From the NCBI GenBank assembly GCA_947650285.1, contig CANTFL010000549.1:62001-126000 (forward strand): a DNA stretch of 64,000 nucleotides, given 5' to 3'. The notes under the pieces were generated by a model. That model did no database searches. It worked only from the letters and a program-made list of their open reading frames with translations, and had not been told where the DNA came from. Shown piece by piece: positions 14,371 to 26,592 of this stretch. Both the position numbers and the translations under genes were made by a program. Each line of letters starts with the position of its first letter. The stretch's first letter is position 1. This DNA comes from Hyaloperonospora brassicae. Taxonomy: Eukaryota; Oomycota; Peronosporomycetes; Peronosporales; Peronosporaceae.

Positions 14371-14889
14371 ATGCAGCAAGAGCGCGAGAGCGCCGAGTTG
14401 TGCCTCAACGGCTGCGGCTTCTTTGGCGCGCCCGGCAGCGGCGGCATGTGCTCCGTCTGCTGGAAAAAGACCATGTCGGACCGCCAGGCCGCGACGGCCC
14501 CGAGTACGTCCGTTGCGTCGCCTCGAGCGGCCATGTTGGACCCGACGCTGGCCGCCCCGTCGTCTAGTACCACTGCCAGCAGCAGTTGCGCCGCGGCCGC
14601 TTGCGCTGCGCCAATCGACGCGCTAAAGGACGAGATAGCGACAGCGACTGCGACTGCGAACGCCGCGTCGCCGTTGCGGGCAGTACAGAAGAACAAGAAG
14701 CGCTGCTGGGAGTGCAAGAAGAAGGTGGGGCTCACGGCGATGGACTGCCGCTGCGGCTACGTGTTCTGCAGCAGCCACCGGTTCGAGGACCAGCACCAGT
14801 GCTCGTTCGACTTCCGCTCGGCCGACCGACGGGAACTCGCGCGCCGCAATCCCGGCGGTGGCGTGTTTAGTAAGCTGGAGAAGCTGTGA
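14371..14889 (+). CDS. A20/AN1 zinc-finger (stress-associated type) protein
   Basis: 172 residues. The A20 finger is at the N-terminus: C11-x3-C15-x11-C27-x2-C30. The AN1 finger is near the C-terminus: C112, C115, C126, C128, C133, H136, H142, C144, exactly the C-x2-C-x10-C-x-C-x4-C-x2-H-x5-H-x-C pattern. The linker is Ala/Ser/Thr-rich. Members of this family bind ubiquitin chains and regulate stress responses. The A20-then-AN1 order is that of plant SAPs and animal ZFAND5/6. The start is the first ATG (14371), right after a C-rich leader. No intron. Confidence 0.95.
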   Translation: MQQERESAELCLNGCGFFGAPGSGGMCSVCWKKTMSDRQAATAPSTSVASPRAAMLDPTLAAPSSSTTASSSCAAAACAAPIDALKDEIATATATANAASPLRAVQKNKKRCWECKKKVGLTAMDCRCGYVFCSSHRFEDQHQCSFDFRSADRRELARRNPGGGVFSKLEKL

Positions 14890-17782
14890 CTTGCCGAGCG
14901 GCATATGCGACCTGTCACGTGGCATGCAGACGGCGCGTGGGGACAGCAGACGGCAGTGGAGGTGTAATATTAGGAGACGATTCCGCGCGGCGCCGGCGAC
15001 AGTAACTTTCAAGAGAGTGTCGGAGGCTCTTGTGCTCTTGTGCTCTTGTGCTCTGCTCGGTCTGTCCGTTCACTTGACTCGTTTGCTGCTGTTTTCTCCA
15101 TCGCGTCACTCGCTGCGCACGTGGGCGCCGCAACGCACCGACGAACGGGTCGCCAGATGTCGTACAGATGTCGTACAGGTGTTCGGATGGACGTACGGAG
15201 AGGGGAACACGGATGAAGGACCGGATCTTGTGCGAGCCACTGGGACGAGACTCTTGTTGGGACATCGCCGGAGCTGCTGGAGTCGCGCGTCGTGGGGTTG
15301 TCGGGCGAGTTGCTGCTGGAAATATGCGACGGTTAGTAGTTACCATTCGATGCGAAAAATACGATGATGACGACGGTGAGGGAGCAGCGAGCGAGCAGGA
15401 AAATACTACGATCTAGAACGTCGATTTAGACAATTCGTTGACAATTTTGCTGCTTTCTAAACGCTTTCGAAATGAAAAAGGTATTGACTAGATAGACGTC
15501 TGCCGCTACTTCACAGGACCTTTACAAACCACTTTTACACTGTTGTCTTTTCGTTGACACCGTCTTGGCCAACAACACCACAACGAAAGCGCGACTTCTG
15601 CCGTGTCGCCTTTGGAGTGAGTGGCTGCACGCGACATCCGCACTGTGCAGCCACTTCATTGATCTTTTCTGCACGTCGCATCGCCTCATGCGGCGTGGAA
15701 AGTGTTGAAAAAGTATGAAAGTAGTAGCAGATGTAGTGAGAGTACGTCTGGACCGAACGGTGCGACACGAAAAGTCGACTGGGCGCTTTCCGTTCGCGTT
15801 GTTGCTCGATTGCTCCAAACGTTCGATCAGTGCAACGTCAGCAGAACAAGTCGCGACTTGTCCAACACTGTCGAGTACGTACTACGACGTTCTTGCGCCA
15901 CCGCAAACGACGGAGGATGGCGTTCGCGAGCCTTTTCTGACGGCCTCGCCCCTGGCTTGGCATGCAGGAAGTCGGCTGCAAGAACAGGTTGTAGGGGATG
16001 CAGAGGTAGTTCGTGTGTCTCCAGAAGAGTATTGGTCCCTCATTGTTCTTCGGTGTGCGTGGAAGCTCAGTCGCCACCGCGTGGTACCCACCGATCACGC
16101 TACGGGGAAGGCGTCAGACCTTCGTAGTGGTCAGTATTGGGTCACGGAAACAACACACGTTTGCTTGGCACAGCACACATTCACGTAGCTTGTTCTCGCC
16201 ACAGCTACTACCGCCAAGAGCAATAGCTCGCCAAGCCTACGAATGCAGCAGTCGATTGCAACATCCGAGGGTTGCTGCCTACACTCGTGCGAAACCCATT
16301 TTACGGTACTCGAAGCGCTTCTTTCCTGGGAAATCTGCTGCATTCGGTTCGGTAGCTGCTGCATCTGACGAGTCAGCTTCTTGCCGTAGAATTGTGCTCA
16401 TGGCATCAAACATCGGCGTTGCAGAAGCCACCGACGAGACGGATGAGTGTGATTCGACATCCAAGAGAGACCAGTCAGTTATCAGGCAGATACCGTTCGT
16501 CTTCTTGCTCTCTTGGAACGCAGATATTGCCACTGGTATGGCGCAAAGGTCAACGAAACGATCATCGTCTTAGGGTGCGTTGGCATGACCGCCTGCATTT
16601 GCGATACGCTTTGGATTGCTCTACACAGTGACGACTATGTAAGCTGACGCAAATAGACTTGTTGCTTGCTACAATCATAGGCAGATGCATTGTTGTCGTA
16701 TGTGGTTCACGATGGCGGTATCAGCAACTACACTTGTTGAAGCAGTTTGCAGTAGCACGCGATGTGTAGGAGGCGGAGCATGCTCGCCAACCTCAGTGAC
16801 CCAATAGGCTCCACTCACGATAGCAGGTTACGCAACATGAGTACTGCCAGAGCTGTTCACATGTCAATCTTGGAACGCAAAGTTCGAGCACGGCATCCCA
16901 TTTGACACGTCGCCCGCACCGTTTGGCTCTATCATCAAGAAATCATTGATACGTAAGTTGACCCGACTTTGGTCACGCAGCCACGATCAACAGACTAACG
17001 ACATCAGCTTGTTGGATCCAATAGCTGTATCCTGGTGCCACGAACGAACACACAGTTCGTGTGTATCAAAACGAGAAACAGGAGCAGAAACATTCTCGTA
17101 GGTCTTGATGACAATGTTTCTCATGAGACGACCAGGTCGCCAGGCCGCCAGAAACACTTTATCTATTTTCAACATAGCTGCTCCGATGCTCAAAGCTCGT
17201 CAAGGGTAGTAGATATGTTCTCGATGTATGCATTCATTGACTTGTCTCTGTTATTGCAGTGTAAACGAAAAAGATTTCGGCTATGGCTGACGATTGTGTC
17301 ATGAGCGGCAGAAGTACTGGAGTTGAGAGCCTCTACTTGTAGTGATGAGCGGTCAATACGGTGCTTCGACTTGGGCTATCAGTGAGAACGCAGGCACCAG
17401 CCGAAAAAGGGTGTGGAATAATGCACATGAGCCATTCTGGAAAATAATTAGACATGTCAATCTCATAAATAAAATAAACTGAAGCAGCAGAAGACGACGA
17501 TCAGTTCTCGTTAGCAGCGATCGTATATATAAAGCGCTTCGCAAGTTATGTTTGCATGGTATACTTCGTTGTGATGCAAAGTGCGCCTTTGGCATGCAGC
17601 CATCAGCGCTCGAGTATGTCAATTAGGCTCATCAATGGCACGTGACAGAAGCAGTGTGCATGGATCAGCGCAGAATGCATCACGATCTTGACAACCAGAA
17701 AAAAACTTTGACCGAAGGGCAAAGTAGCAGAGAAGGTATCGTTGCATGAGCAGATCGCGAATCGTGGGTGCTAGCTGTACGC
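14890..17782. other. Spacer with gene-like but broken frames
   Basis: Nearly 3 kb without an intact gene. On the minus strand, short open stretches around 16279-16640 and 15535-15768 have protein-like composition but sit in different frames and lack matching starts and stops, suggesting a decayed gene or transposon. A short 8-bp repeat (CTCTTGTG x3) lies near 15030. I cannot assign a family. Confidence 0.35.
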
Positions 17783-18550
17783 TTCTTGAAGTTGTTTGAC
17801 CAACTCTCCCGCCTCATTGAGAAGAGCATGAGACTGACACAAGTCTCCATTAACGTGGCCGAGACGATTACACTTCATGCTTTCACTTCACGACAGCGAG
17901 AAGTACACAAGACTTGCGTGCATCACATTCGCAACACCAAGTTACCTCATCGTTCGTAGATGCAGCCTCACGGGCCAAAAACTTGGAAGCTGGTAGGTTT
18001 GATAAAAAGATAAGTATGTATTGGTGGCGCACCTGTGCGATGGTTGTATGTCTATAGAGTTGTTGCAGTAGAGGGTCGCTTGATGTCGTGCTCAAAACAA
18101 GTTCACGCTGAGGACGCGATTGCTAAGTAAGCACATCCAAGCTTTCATCGACAATCCCTCTAGCTCAGTCTTGTCATTTCACGTGTGCAAAGTAAAAGAT
18201 GTGTTCAGCCTTTTACTTACCAGGGCAAGTCTCAAAACTTGCGCTCGTCCTTAGTGAGCTTACCAATCGTCCAGGTGCGGACAATGTATCGAATAGCAGC
18301 AACGGTTAGTGTGGTGCGCCTGCGCTATGGCTCCAGCGTGCGTAAACACTAGGAATTCGGCCAGATTCGTCGTGTTCGCTAGCATCATCGTAGACCTGCC
18401 ATGCCGGCCTTACGATCGACGCACTCCTACCGACGTTTGTGAACTGCATTCTGCAACACGAAAAGAAAACAATGTGTCGAATTCATTCCAGTCAGTCCGA
18501 CTCGATCCAATTGTTTCTCGTACGTTGCTCCTGCGTCACAGTCGGGAACA

Positions 18551-19504
18551 CTAGTCTGAAATCGCTTGGTAATCAGCAGGCAACGAGTCCTGCTTATCGC
18601 GCAGCTCTCGTAGCTTGCGCGAGTACATGTCCAGCTCCAAGAAACACCAGCGCTTGATCGGCTGTGGAAGTGGACCGTAGATCGACGGAGGCAGCATGAT
18701 CAATGGGCTGGTCGAGTACTTGTACTCGAGGTACGATGGGTCCAGACCAAAGCGCTCGTCGTAGCGGTCTTCAGCCAATGGCACTCCCGAGAGGAACATG
18801 AGCACGAGGAACGTGAACACGGGACTGACGCAACTGGCATAGTAGAACCACGTCTCGTCTTCTCTGCTGTTATAGTTGGCACTGCAGATGATCGTCACGC
18901 CCACCCAGCACAAGATCTCACCGAAGTAGTTGGGGTGACGCGAGTACTTCCACACACCAGAGCGCAGCAGTTTGCCCTTGTTCTTGGGATCGTCCAAGAA
19001 AGCGGACTTCGCCGTGTCAGCGGCGTACTCGATCATCATCCCGGCGAGCCACACTACAATGCCAATGACGTCTCGAGCGTCACCAAAGTCGTTGCTGTTG
19101 TAGATTTCGCTCGAGTTCGCGAGCACCACCGGCACGGAGACGAGAAAGACCCACAAGATCTGGAATATCCAAAAGCCAAAAAATGACGCACAGTTGGCGC
19201 GCATCTCATCGAAGCGCTCGTCTTTGCCCCGCTTGAGCACGCGGAGGAGCAAAAAGGAGCCAAGACGTACGGCCCACACCACTTGCATGCAGGTGACGAC
19301 AATCGCGCGGATATTGAACTCGCTCTGGACGAGTAGGGACATGATCGCGAGCGTGATAAAGTTGAGGGAACCTGCCAAGTCCGTGACCTTGTCGAATTGA
19401 CACAGGAACGCCACCGCGAAGAAGCTGCACTGCATGACGACCGTCACCCCAAAGCAGATGAGCAGCATGTAGCCACCGGTGAAAGTGGGGTCGTCGTCGT
19501 CCAT
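18551..19504 (-). CDS. DUF1295 / steroid 5-alpha-reductase-like membrane protein, copy 1
   Basis: 317 residues with about six or seven membrane segments (for example YMLLICFGVTVVMQCSFFAV, FFGFWIFQILWVFLVSVPVVL, FTFLVLMFLSGVPLA). The signature GVWKYSRHPNYFGE (RHPNYFGE at 189-196) is the cofactor-binding motif of DUF1295 proteins, which belong to the superfamily of steroid reductases and isoprenylcysteine/phospholipid methyltransferases. An ER-membrane reductase role is likely, but the substrate is unknown. The start ATG at 19504 is 28 nt downstream of an Inr+FPR core promoter. Its paralogue lies at 34316-35266. No intron and no defect. Confidence 0.88.
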   Translation of the reverse strand: MDDDDPTFTGGYMLLICFGVTVVMQCSFFAVAFLCQFDKVTDLAGSLNFITLAIMSLLVQSEFNIRAIVVTCMQVVWAVRLGSFLLLRVLKRGKDERFDEMRANCASFFGFWIFQILWVFLVSVPVVLANSSEIYNSNDFGDARDVIGIVVWLAGMMIEYAADTAKSAFLDDPKNKGKLLRSGVWKYSRHPNYFGEILCWVGVTIICSANYNSREDETWFYYASCVSPVFTFLVLMFLSGVPLAEDRYDERFGLDPSYLEYKYSTSPLIMLPPSIYGPLPQPIKRWCFLELDMYSRKLRELRDKQDSLPADYQAISD

Positions 19505-19531
19505 GAGGAATCGCTGGTAGTTGTGGCTGAT

Positions 19532-19545
19532 CCAATTGCGAAGTG
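19532..19545 (-). promoter_or_regulatory. Inr + FPR core promoter of DUF1295 copy 1
   Basis: Read on the minus strand, GCACTTCGCAATTGGA combines CACTTC (initiator) and GCAATT (flanking element). The other copy has the same motif in the same place, so it survived the divergence of the duplicates. Confidence 0.6.
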
Positions 19546-20338
19546 CTGTTGTGCAGACATGTTTCGATGTTGGTGTCGATCTGTACTCGATAAAGTGTAC
19601 AAATGGAAAAATGAAGAGAATCGGATATCTGCTTGAGTATTGATGAATCTGTCCGTGTCTACCCGCTTAGTTATACACCAACCGAAGCCACTGGTTAGCC
19701 ACACACGCACAATCCACGAAGAAGGAGAACGACGACGAACAATGGAAAGACTGAGCGTGACGAGCGATGCGTTGAACTAACTGAATAGTCTGATCGTCGG
19801 ACACGTTAGCTGCGTTCGTTCATATCGCTACTGCAATGAGAGAGCATCTGTCGGGTATAAAGTTTGAGCCATCACTCGCCATCATTGGATGACAAGGAAA
19901 ATAGTGGGTCATCAACGGCCTATAGAAGATAAACATAGCTACACATACGCGATGACGCCACGTTTGGCACGAGCACGGGGTAAGGAAACTCGTCAACTTG
20001 AACTTTACTGCGACTCTATTGCTTTGCACCAAGACACGATGACGCACATTGCAGTCTTCGTGCGTCGTCCGCTTCAATACGAGAACAGCAGACGCTTGGG
20101 CGTGCTGCGTTTCTTCCCCTCATTGTTTTCATGGAGCAGAACAGTCGAACATACGCGATATGTGATACCGTTTCCATACTTTTGTCTTGGACTCCTTTAG
20201 GCACGCGATACGCACAGCGATCGTCCGACTCGAGCCGTTCGAGGCGGTCGTTGGGCCCTCCGACACCACAGAACACATTTTGTTGCATATGTGCAACAGG
20301 TGTAAGCGATTCGAGTTGCTCCGTCGAGCAGATCATTG
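19546..20338. other. Spacer, nothing recognised
   Basis: No domain-bearing frame, repeat or splice pattern seen. Confidence 0.4.
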
Positions 20339-21127
20339 ATGATACGCCCGTCACAATCGGCGCCCACGGAAAAGGAGGAGACTAAGGTGTCGCGTAGCAT
20401 TGCGATATTAGCGGAGCGGCGTGGCGTTAAGACGCTGATCAAACGGTACTTGTGCTGCGAACGCGAGCAAAGCGTTTAGTCGAGGAACGTTTCATTTCGA
20501 GAGCTGTCAACGTGTTGTTTGCGATTGCGGCGTCGCCGTGCGAGATCAATCGAACGTGCGTTTGGTGTCAGTGGAAAGTGGCGACTTTGTCGTGCACGCA
20601 CGAGTTTATCCGACCATAGCGTCGTCGTATGGCATTCTGAAGAGGATTCGTCACGTCAATAGTCTGCCCAACTATGCGAAAAGACTGAAAGAGCGGCATA
20701 ATCTACGCACGCTATCAATCGACTCAATTCAATTCGATGTAGACCTCATTTTTTTACATAAGAGGATGGACGACGTTCTCGCCGGCTTTGACTCCAGCAC
20801 TTTCCTGTCGGAAACATTGGAAGAGAAAAAAACGATTTCAATCTGAAAACGCAGTTTGCGATTGATATACGTGCAGGACACTTGCAGAAGCTCAAAGTCC
20901 AAGCAAGGCAAACGTCAATATCTTCCGGCGCATTTTTCTTGTTCGTCGAGCTGCCATCTCCAGTCCAAGTGCTACTAAACTTGAGATTCGATAACTCAGC
21001 TAGAAATAGTTACACAGATTGTGAGTGGTGCGTGGAAGTTGTGCTGCCCCACAACGGTCAACAATCGGTGCTTGACGTTGTCCCTTGCATGGACGAGGAT
21101 GGACTGCCAATGGAGGCCCTCTCCTAA
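20339..21127 (+). pseudogene. Gene of unknown function broken by three one-base frameshifts
   Basis: The ATG at 20339 opens a frame that ends at TAG 20477. Protein-like sequence then continues in frame 1 from about 20479, switches to frame 0 near 20550, and switches back to the original frame at the A7 run 20826-20832, ending at TAA 21125-21127. Each switch is explained by one missing base in or next to a homopolymer (T, A and A). The combined product would be about 260 residues, rich in charged helices in the middle (around KRLKERHNL) with a beta-like C-terminal part (FFLFVELPSPVQVLLNL). I do not recognise the family. It is either a recent pseudogene or a cluster of assembly deletions; neighbouring genes show no such errors, which favours a pseudogene. 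Confidence 0.5.
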
Positions 21128-23842
21128 GCCTGATAACCCCTTCTTCCGCATTGCTGTATGTCGTAGATGATGAGGTCGTTCTTCGTCGGTGTCGTCGTAT
21201 GGAGACACCTTCCGTGCCTTCGCTTGTTTAGCTATGAAGTGTACCTCGTCTTACATGCTCTTTCAAATGACATCAAAAGTCGACTGAATAGCGTAACCTG
21301 TACATTACTTTGCTACATTGTGGAGAAATACAAAGGAAAGCAACTTTTGTGTCATGCCGTTGATAGATGAACGATAATTGACCTGATGAAAAAATGTCGT
21401 GGTTAGATCAAGGACTGCACCGAGCGGCAGTTTGGCAGTAGTAGCGAGATAAGGTGTTTATGATTCAGTAGCGTCGACTGACTGACATGAATTGTCACGG
21501 CAGCACATGCATGACACAGAAGCAATGGCAGAGGTCCGAAAAAAACATATTGCCATTTACGTCGATCATATCGTATTCGTGGCCTTTTCGCTTGGTACGA
21601 TGACTATTGTTAAGAGATTTCTTGACGTACACCACAAAGAAGGCAATGGCAGATCACAACAGTGCAAGTTTTCTGTCCGTAATCGTCAGCGTAAACAAAT
21701 TTACGAAACGTTCATTCAAATGATTGGGGTGGTGACGATAGATATGACTATATCCATTCAATGCTGGCCAAAGTGCGAATTCCTGCAACGCACTGACTCA
21801 AGTTGCCACTAGACCGACTGCGTCGTGACCTGGGCACTACAGCTAAGCTTCTTTCGTCCGGAAATCGATGTTGTGGTTCGAGCGTGACCGTGTTGACAGC
21901 CCACATTGTTCATGGCATACATAGCTCAAATCTACGCCCGCTCCAACCAGATCTTACCGATACGACTCCCGCATATGTAGGAGTCCCACGTGGCGTCCAA
22001 ATTTCCATGGGATGATACGTTGAGACTACGTACAACTACTCATTTCGTTCGGCAAACACACCTTAGAGGAAGACGGTAGCAGCTATTTGTAGTAGCATTA
22101 TAGCTTTCTCTTATCACTCATGGATCCAAAAAGATAGCATACATACCCGGCGCTGAAGATGCGAACAAAGATACTTAGGGCTGAAGATGCGAACAAAGCT
22201 ACTTAGGGCTGAAGATGCGAACAAAGCTACTTAGGGCTGAAGATGCTATCCAGTCTTGCTGAGAAAAAGATCGCTATGTGAACATCGAATGACAGAATGT
22301 ATCGCTAGGTTTGATTCGCCATGACCGCTTACCGCTTTATCAAAACCTCGAACTACGTTGTTGTACTGCGTAAACTGCTATTTTTCCTTCCTGAACCTCC
22401 TTTTGTCGTCTGTAGTTGTTCCTGGCTTCCAGTGGTAAATCTTATAGTCTATTCAGGATCGACTTTCTACTGCTTTCCATGATCTAATTTGGATTGCATT
22501 AGTCCTTTCGATCACATGACGCTCCCATCATCGCTTGTGGTTTGAGCCACCCAAGTAAATTCGAGAATCCAAAAAAGGTGACTTCCAGCTCTCGTCGGAA
22601 GTGTCTGCCCCTAGCCTCACCTGCGATATAGTCAATCACATGCTCTCATCCATCGAAGTTCGCTTGCAGTATCACTTCACCTGCGCTTATGAGAAACTTA
22701 TCAGCCAAAAGGCCGTTCTGGCGCAAGTTGCGATGAAGAAACGTGCTGGCTCAGACATCCGTAGATGGTTGTGCCTACAGAGCATGTCCAACATAAGATC
22801 GGACTCCTAGTAAACGAAGAGCTGCAGAACTTCGGACGGCCATGTGTGACGCGTCTTGCACCATCTGCAATAGGACCTGTGAATGCAGCTGCGACCTTTA
22901 GATGACCCTGAGTACCTATTGCAGCTACGCAACATGCACATCCTCACCTCGATAGTGACTCAATACGTAGCAAATCGTTTTACTCGCAAGTAAGCACCTT
23001 TGCCTCAAGTGTGCTGCTCATGGAATTGCTTGAGTGCAAATAGCTTACCTTAGGGTGCACTTCTCACGACAGGCAAACTTATCCGTTGTCCATACAGCTA
23101 CCGTTCAGAAGTTGCATATTCGACGCCACAATGACTCGGTGTCAGTGATCTTTTGTTGCCCGCATGGCTTTACCTTGAGCAAACTCACCACTATCTGACT
23201 AAAACTTACAGTCTTTTGTGCTGCACACTTGCAAAAAACCCAGAGACAACGTTGGTATTGTCCGCAGTACTTACTAGCAAGTAAACGTCTACGAAGTGCA
23301 CCCTGGACAAAAAACTCAGTCTAGACGTCTATGGCTCGAGGCTCAAATGCAGCAGCAGCGAGACGAGGTCCAAAAGATGCACATGGACAAAATCGTTTAC
23401 GTCTGAACACGATGCAATGGATCGAGTAGGTGTAGTACAGGCACGAACAGTGTTCCCGCGTCACGAATGTACAAGATGCCATTGTCAAGTGTCGCTGTCG
23501 ACGATAAGGAGGCAGTATAACAGCATCGTGCACAATGGTCGATCCTCCAAATGGTGCAAAAGGCTGCAAGTATCCGATAAATCCATCCACCTACGACACA
23601 CACACCAACGTACTTCGAAGGAATACGATCTACCTGCAACATGCCCACGACAGCAGTCAGCTCCTTGCGAGACGCAAAGGCATTACAGTGACGTCCACTG
23701 CGCCTCTCTCTCTCGCTCTCCCTCTTACTGTTGGGACCAGAACAGGTTATTGCACACAACTCGATCACGTCCGTCAAAATTTCGTGTCCTTCGTACATCG
23801 CCACTCAGCCTCCTAGTCGACTCTCCCGATTACCTCTGCCGT
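21128..23842. other. AT-rich spacer with a short tandem repeat
   Basis: 2.7 kb without a supported gene. Minus-strand frames at 23321-23804 are protein-like, with a possible GTAAGA donor near 23735, but I could not build a spliced model that stays in frame. Confidence 0.35.
22152..22246 (+). repeat. 28-bp tandem repeat, 3.4 copies
   Basis: Units begin at 22152, 22180, 22208 and 22236 (partial). The unit begins GCTGAAGATGCGAACAAAG. The copies differ by one base. Each junction contains TTAGGG, which looks fortuitous. Confidence 0.95.
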
Positions 23843-25127
23843 CTAAAACTCGACCGAATCTCGTCGAATGTGTGGTGGCGGTGCCACGCCGCCCGCTGGA
23901 TTAAGGTGCTGCACTGGTGCCGAGGGTACCGGATTGCCGCCATTAACGCCAGGAGATGCCACAGCAGAGGCACCGAATCCACTAGCGGTGCCAAAGTTCT
24001 GACCTCCGCCGTAGGAGCGGGTTAAACCATTGCCTGGAGTCAGCCCCACCGGCTGCGACGGGATCGCTCGCCCTGCGACGCGAGGCGACGGCGCTGCAGA
24101 GCTGTGCAGGGGCTGTTGATTGTAATAGCTGACTGCATTCATCGACGGGCCCCTGGACGTATCCAGTCCAACCTCCACGCCATTGCCCGCGTCCATACCC
24201 TGTGGTCGGTTGCTGCCGTTGTAGCTCGAGTACGCGGCTGATCCCATCGTGCTCTGCGGTCCTTGCACCGCTGCGCCCTTTGCGAAGACGCGCATTGTGC
24301 TGGACATGTCGTCCTCGTCCTCGTCATGCGCCGCGTTCGAGCGACGCACGAGCGTCAAAAAGATCACAGCCACCGCAATGACACCGATAGCCGCGCCGAT
24401 GATGGCAAACACGACGCTCATGTCCGACCCCGAGTTGCTCAGCGTTTCGGCAGACGTTCCACTACTACCTGATGCGCTGGACGGCGGTTCCGTGGGAGCA
24501 GACGAGTTCCCAGCAACGCCGTTCGCGTCTGGCGTCGTCTCTGGTGCCGGATCGACAGTGGTCGCCGTCGACGGCCCCGTGGGGTTCGCGTTATTCGCGT
24601 TATTCGCATTTGCTGAAGCAACAGCATCAGCCGTATCTTCCGCTTCCTCGTCCGCAGGAGCTGTCGTTTCCGTGTCCGGCGCGTCACTGTCGGCGTTTGC
24701 ATCGGTCGACGGCGTTTTGTCGCTGTCGCTCGAGGGCGGCGTCTCGCCCGCAGATTCTTCCCAGGCCGACGCGCAGTCGACACCGAACGGACACGCGCCA
24801 TTGATCTTGACGTAGCAGCCCTGGTCGCTGAACGTGATGCATGGAGGGCAGCCGCCGCTCGCGACAGAGCACGACGTCGACGACACGCCACCTTCGTGAC
24901 AAGTGGAAACAGCCGAACACTGCGACGTGCTGGCAGCTACGACAGCGGAGCGAGCGTCAACGAGTGGCGTCGCTAACGCTGCTGCTCATAGTCAAGAGGA
25001 GGAGAACCAACGGGACAAAGTCAGTCAGTCGACGAGGACGGACACAACGACACAAAGAGAGAGAGAGAGAGCGAACGAGAAACGTACCGACGAGTGCTGC
25101 AATGGCGACAAGAAGTCGCGACTGCAT
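23843..25127 (-). CDS. Secreted Ser/Thr-rich type I membrane protein (two exons)
   Basis: Exon 1 (25127-25088) encodes MQSRLLVAIAALV. Exon 2 is 24972-23843. The intron (25087-24973, 115 nt) has a GTACGT donor and a GTTAG acceptor and contains a short GA run. The join gives 389 residues with a classical signal peptide (cleavage near ATPLVDA). An eight-or-more-Cys ectodomain follows (about residues 28-82), then a long Ser/Thr/Pro/Ala/Asp linker likely to be O-glycosylated. One transmembrane helix lies at about 198-222 (MSVVFAIIGAAIGVIAVAVIFL), followed by a cytoplasmic tail rich in Gly/Ser/Pro. It looks like a cell-surface or wall-anchored sensor-like protein. No named family recognised. Without exon 1 the frame lacks an ATG, which supports the splice. 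Confidence 0.8.
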
Positions 25128-26592
25128 CTTGACGTGGAAAGCAAATCGAGTCAGTCTCCGTCGTGTCGCTATTGCTGCGATGAACAGCTCTTGTCGCTAT
25201 TGCTGCTGCTGCTGCTACTTCTCGAGCTGCTGCTACTTTTGCTGCTGCTGCTGCCGCCGACCGATGTTAGACGTCCAGACGTCAACTGTGTTCCCTGCAA
25301 CTTCGCGTCGCTTCCTTTCGATGCACTTAAACAAGTGGTACCGCAACAGTCAAAGGTCGGGACAAGTCGCCGCGCGATGACTACCGACGGAAGTGGCGGG
25401 CGGCAGTTAGGACACTGGCCCAAAGTCCAGCGCAATGGCCTGCCGCTCAACCCTTGTCGCGCGTCGTGCTGGCTCGAATTCACGCCACTTGATTGGCTAC
25501 GCGGTGGCTCGTACCACAAATTCGACTTTTTTCCTATGAAAAAGCAAACTCCCCCACCCCTTTGCGCGCAAGTAATGCTGTAGACGCTTTAGTTGCAGGC
25601 ATTTACCCGTCGCCGCCACGTCTGATGCTACAAAAAGCGGTCAGGCACAAGTGGCAAAAGCGTTGTTGTCCGACCAGGCGGTGCGCTGTTTCCTTTCCGG
25701 CTGATTACATTGTGCAATTGCACGTTTGGCTGTAACCCACAAAGCGCTCGGGACGTATCGACTGTATGACCGCACGTATGTACACGACGGGGCACGCGTT
25801 GTAGCCACGTCTGAGTGAACCGGTGTTCGAGGGTTTTTGGGGCGTGATAGCCAATGCAGGACCTTCGCGCGAGGAGGTGCTGTGTCTGCATAAACGATGC
25901 GAAACTGGCTCGCTGACCCGCAGTAACGGCCAAGAGTCGCAATCCGACAAAACGGATGGCGTGGGGTTCTTCGCCTCTCGACTCGAAGCGGTCGGTACGT
26001 ACGTAACCTGTTACTTGGACAGTGGCCTTTGAAACGTTCTGTGACCGACTTGGGCCATTGAACGCCACCTTTCGTTGCGTCGGTTCGAGACTTTGGGTGC
26101 TCTTTTCCTACACGTTGCAGCGTCTGCTCCCGCTTTCTTCGACCGACTCGCGGATCGACAATGAGAGTAGCCACGAAAAATGGCCGACACGACTCGACGG
26201 AGAATTCGTCTTTCGAAGTAGTTGCGCGCGACGCGTTCGTCTGACACGACTTTCGACTTTCCTGGTCCGCGGGGGATAGAGAGAGAGCGAGCGAGCAACT
26301 CGGCCGACCACGTGCTCGATAACTGCTGCCTGTTTGCGTGCGACCATCGCGTCCACTCCACCTCTTGACGCATGGCGTGGCTCGCGACTGTCATCGATCG
26401 TGTTGACAACCACACGTCCTCGTCGTCTGCGTCACGCACGGCACGCAAAAGCAGCTCGTGCTTGACCGAAATCCACACTGCAACGGCCTTACGCGGTAAC
26501 TGCCAAGAGCAGCAACGGCCGCTGCTCACTCGCCAAGAAGAACATAACGCTGGCAAAGTCCGCGTCTCCTCATATGTTTTGCCAGCTATTTC
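25128..26592. other. Spacer, no gene seen
   Basis: 1.5 kb with overlapping short frames on both strands and no domain. It starts with CTG/TGC-type trinucleotide clusters near 25195-25260. Confidence 0.4.

Larger units (their letters stand above)
17783..19545 (-). repeat. Segmental duplication, copy 1 (inverted relative to 34275-36058)
   Basis: Contains the DUF1295 gene, its core promoter and about 770 bp of 3' flank. The other copy lies 15 kb away on the opposite strand. Coding parts are about 89% identical in protein by eye. The 3' flank is diverged but still alignable, for example ACGTGGCCGAGACGATTA occurs in both. Confidence 0.85.

Noticed and set aside
16013..16573. 186-codon plus-strand frame
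   Set aside because: Minus-strand reading is more protein-like but broken; neither yields a start-to-stop gene.
20820..20840. Programmed -1 frameshift at the A7 run
   Set aside because: The 0-frame codons GAG AAA AAA ACG do not form a proper X-XXY-YYZ slippery site, and two further frameshifts upstream argue for decay rather than recoding.
22152..22246. Telomere-like repeat because of TTAGGG in each unit
   Set aside because: The unit is 28 bp and TTAGGG occurs once per unit within unrelated sequence.
22152..22246. CRISPR-like array
   Set aside because: Direct tandem repeats without spacers, and the DNA is eukaryotic.
23321..23804. Possible two-exon minus-strand gene with a GTAAGA donor near 23735
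   Set aside because: The candidate acceptors give wrong phases or stops.
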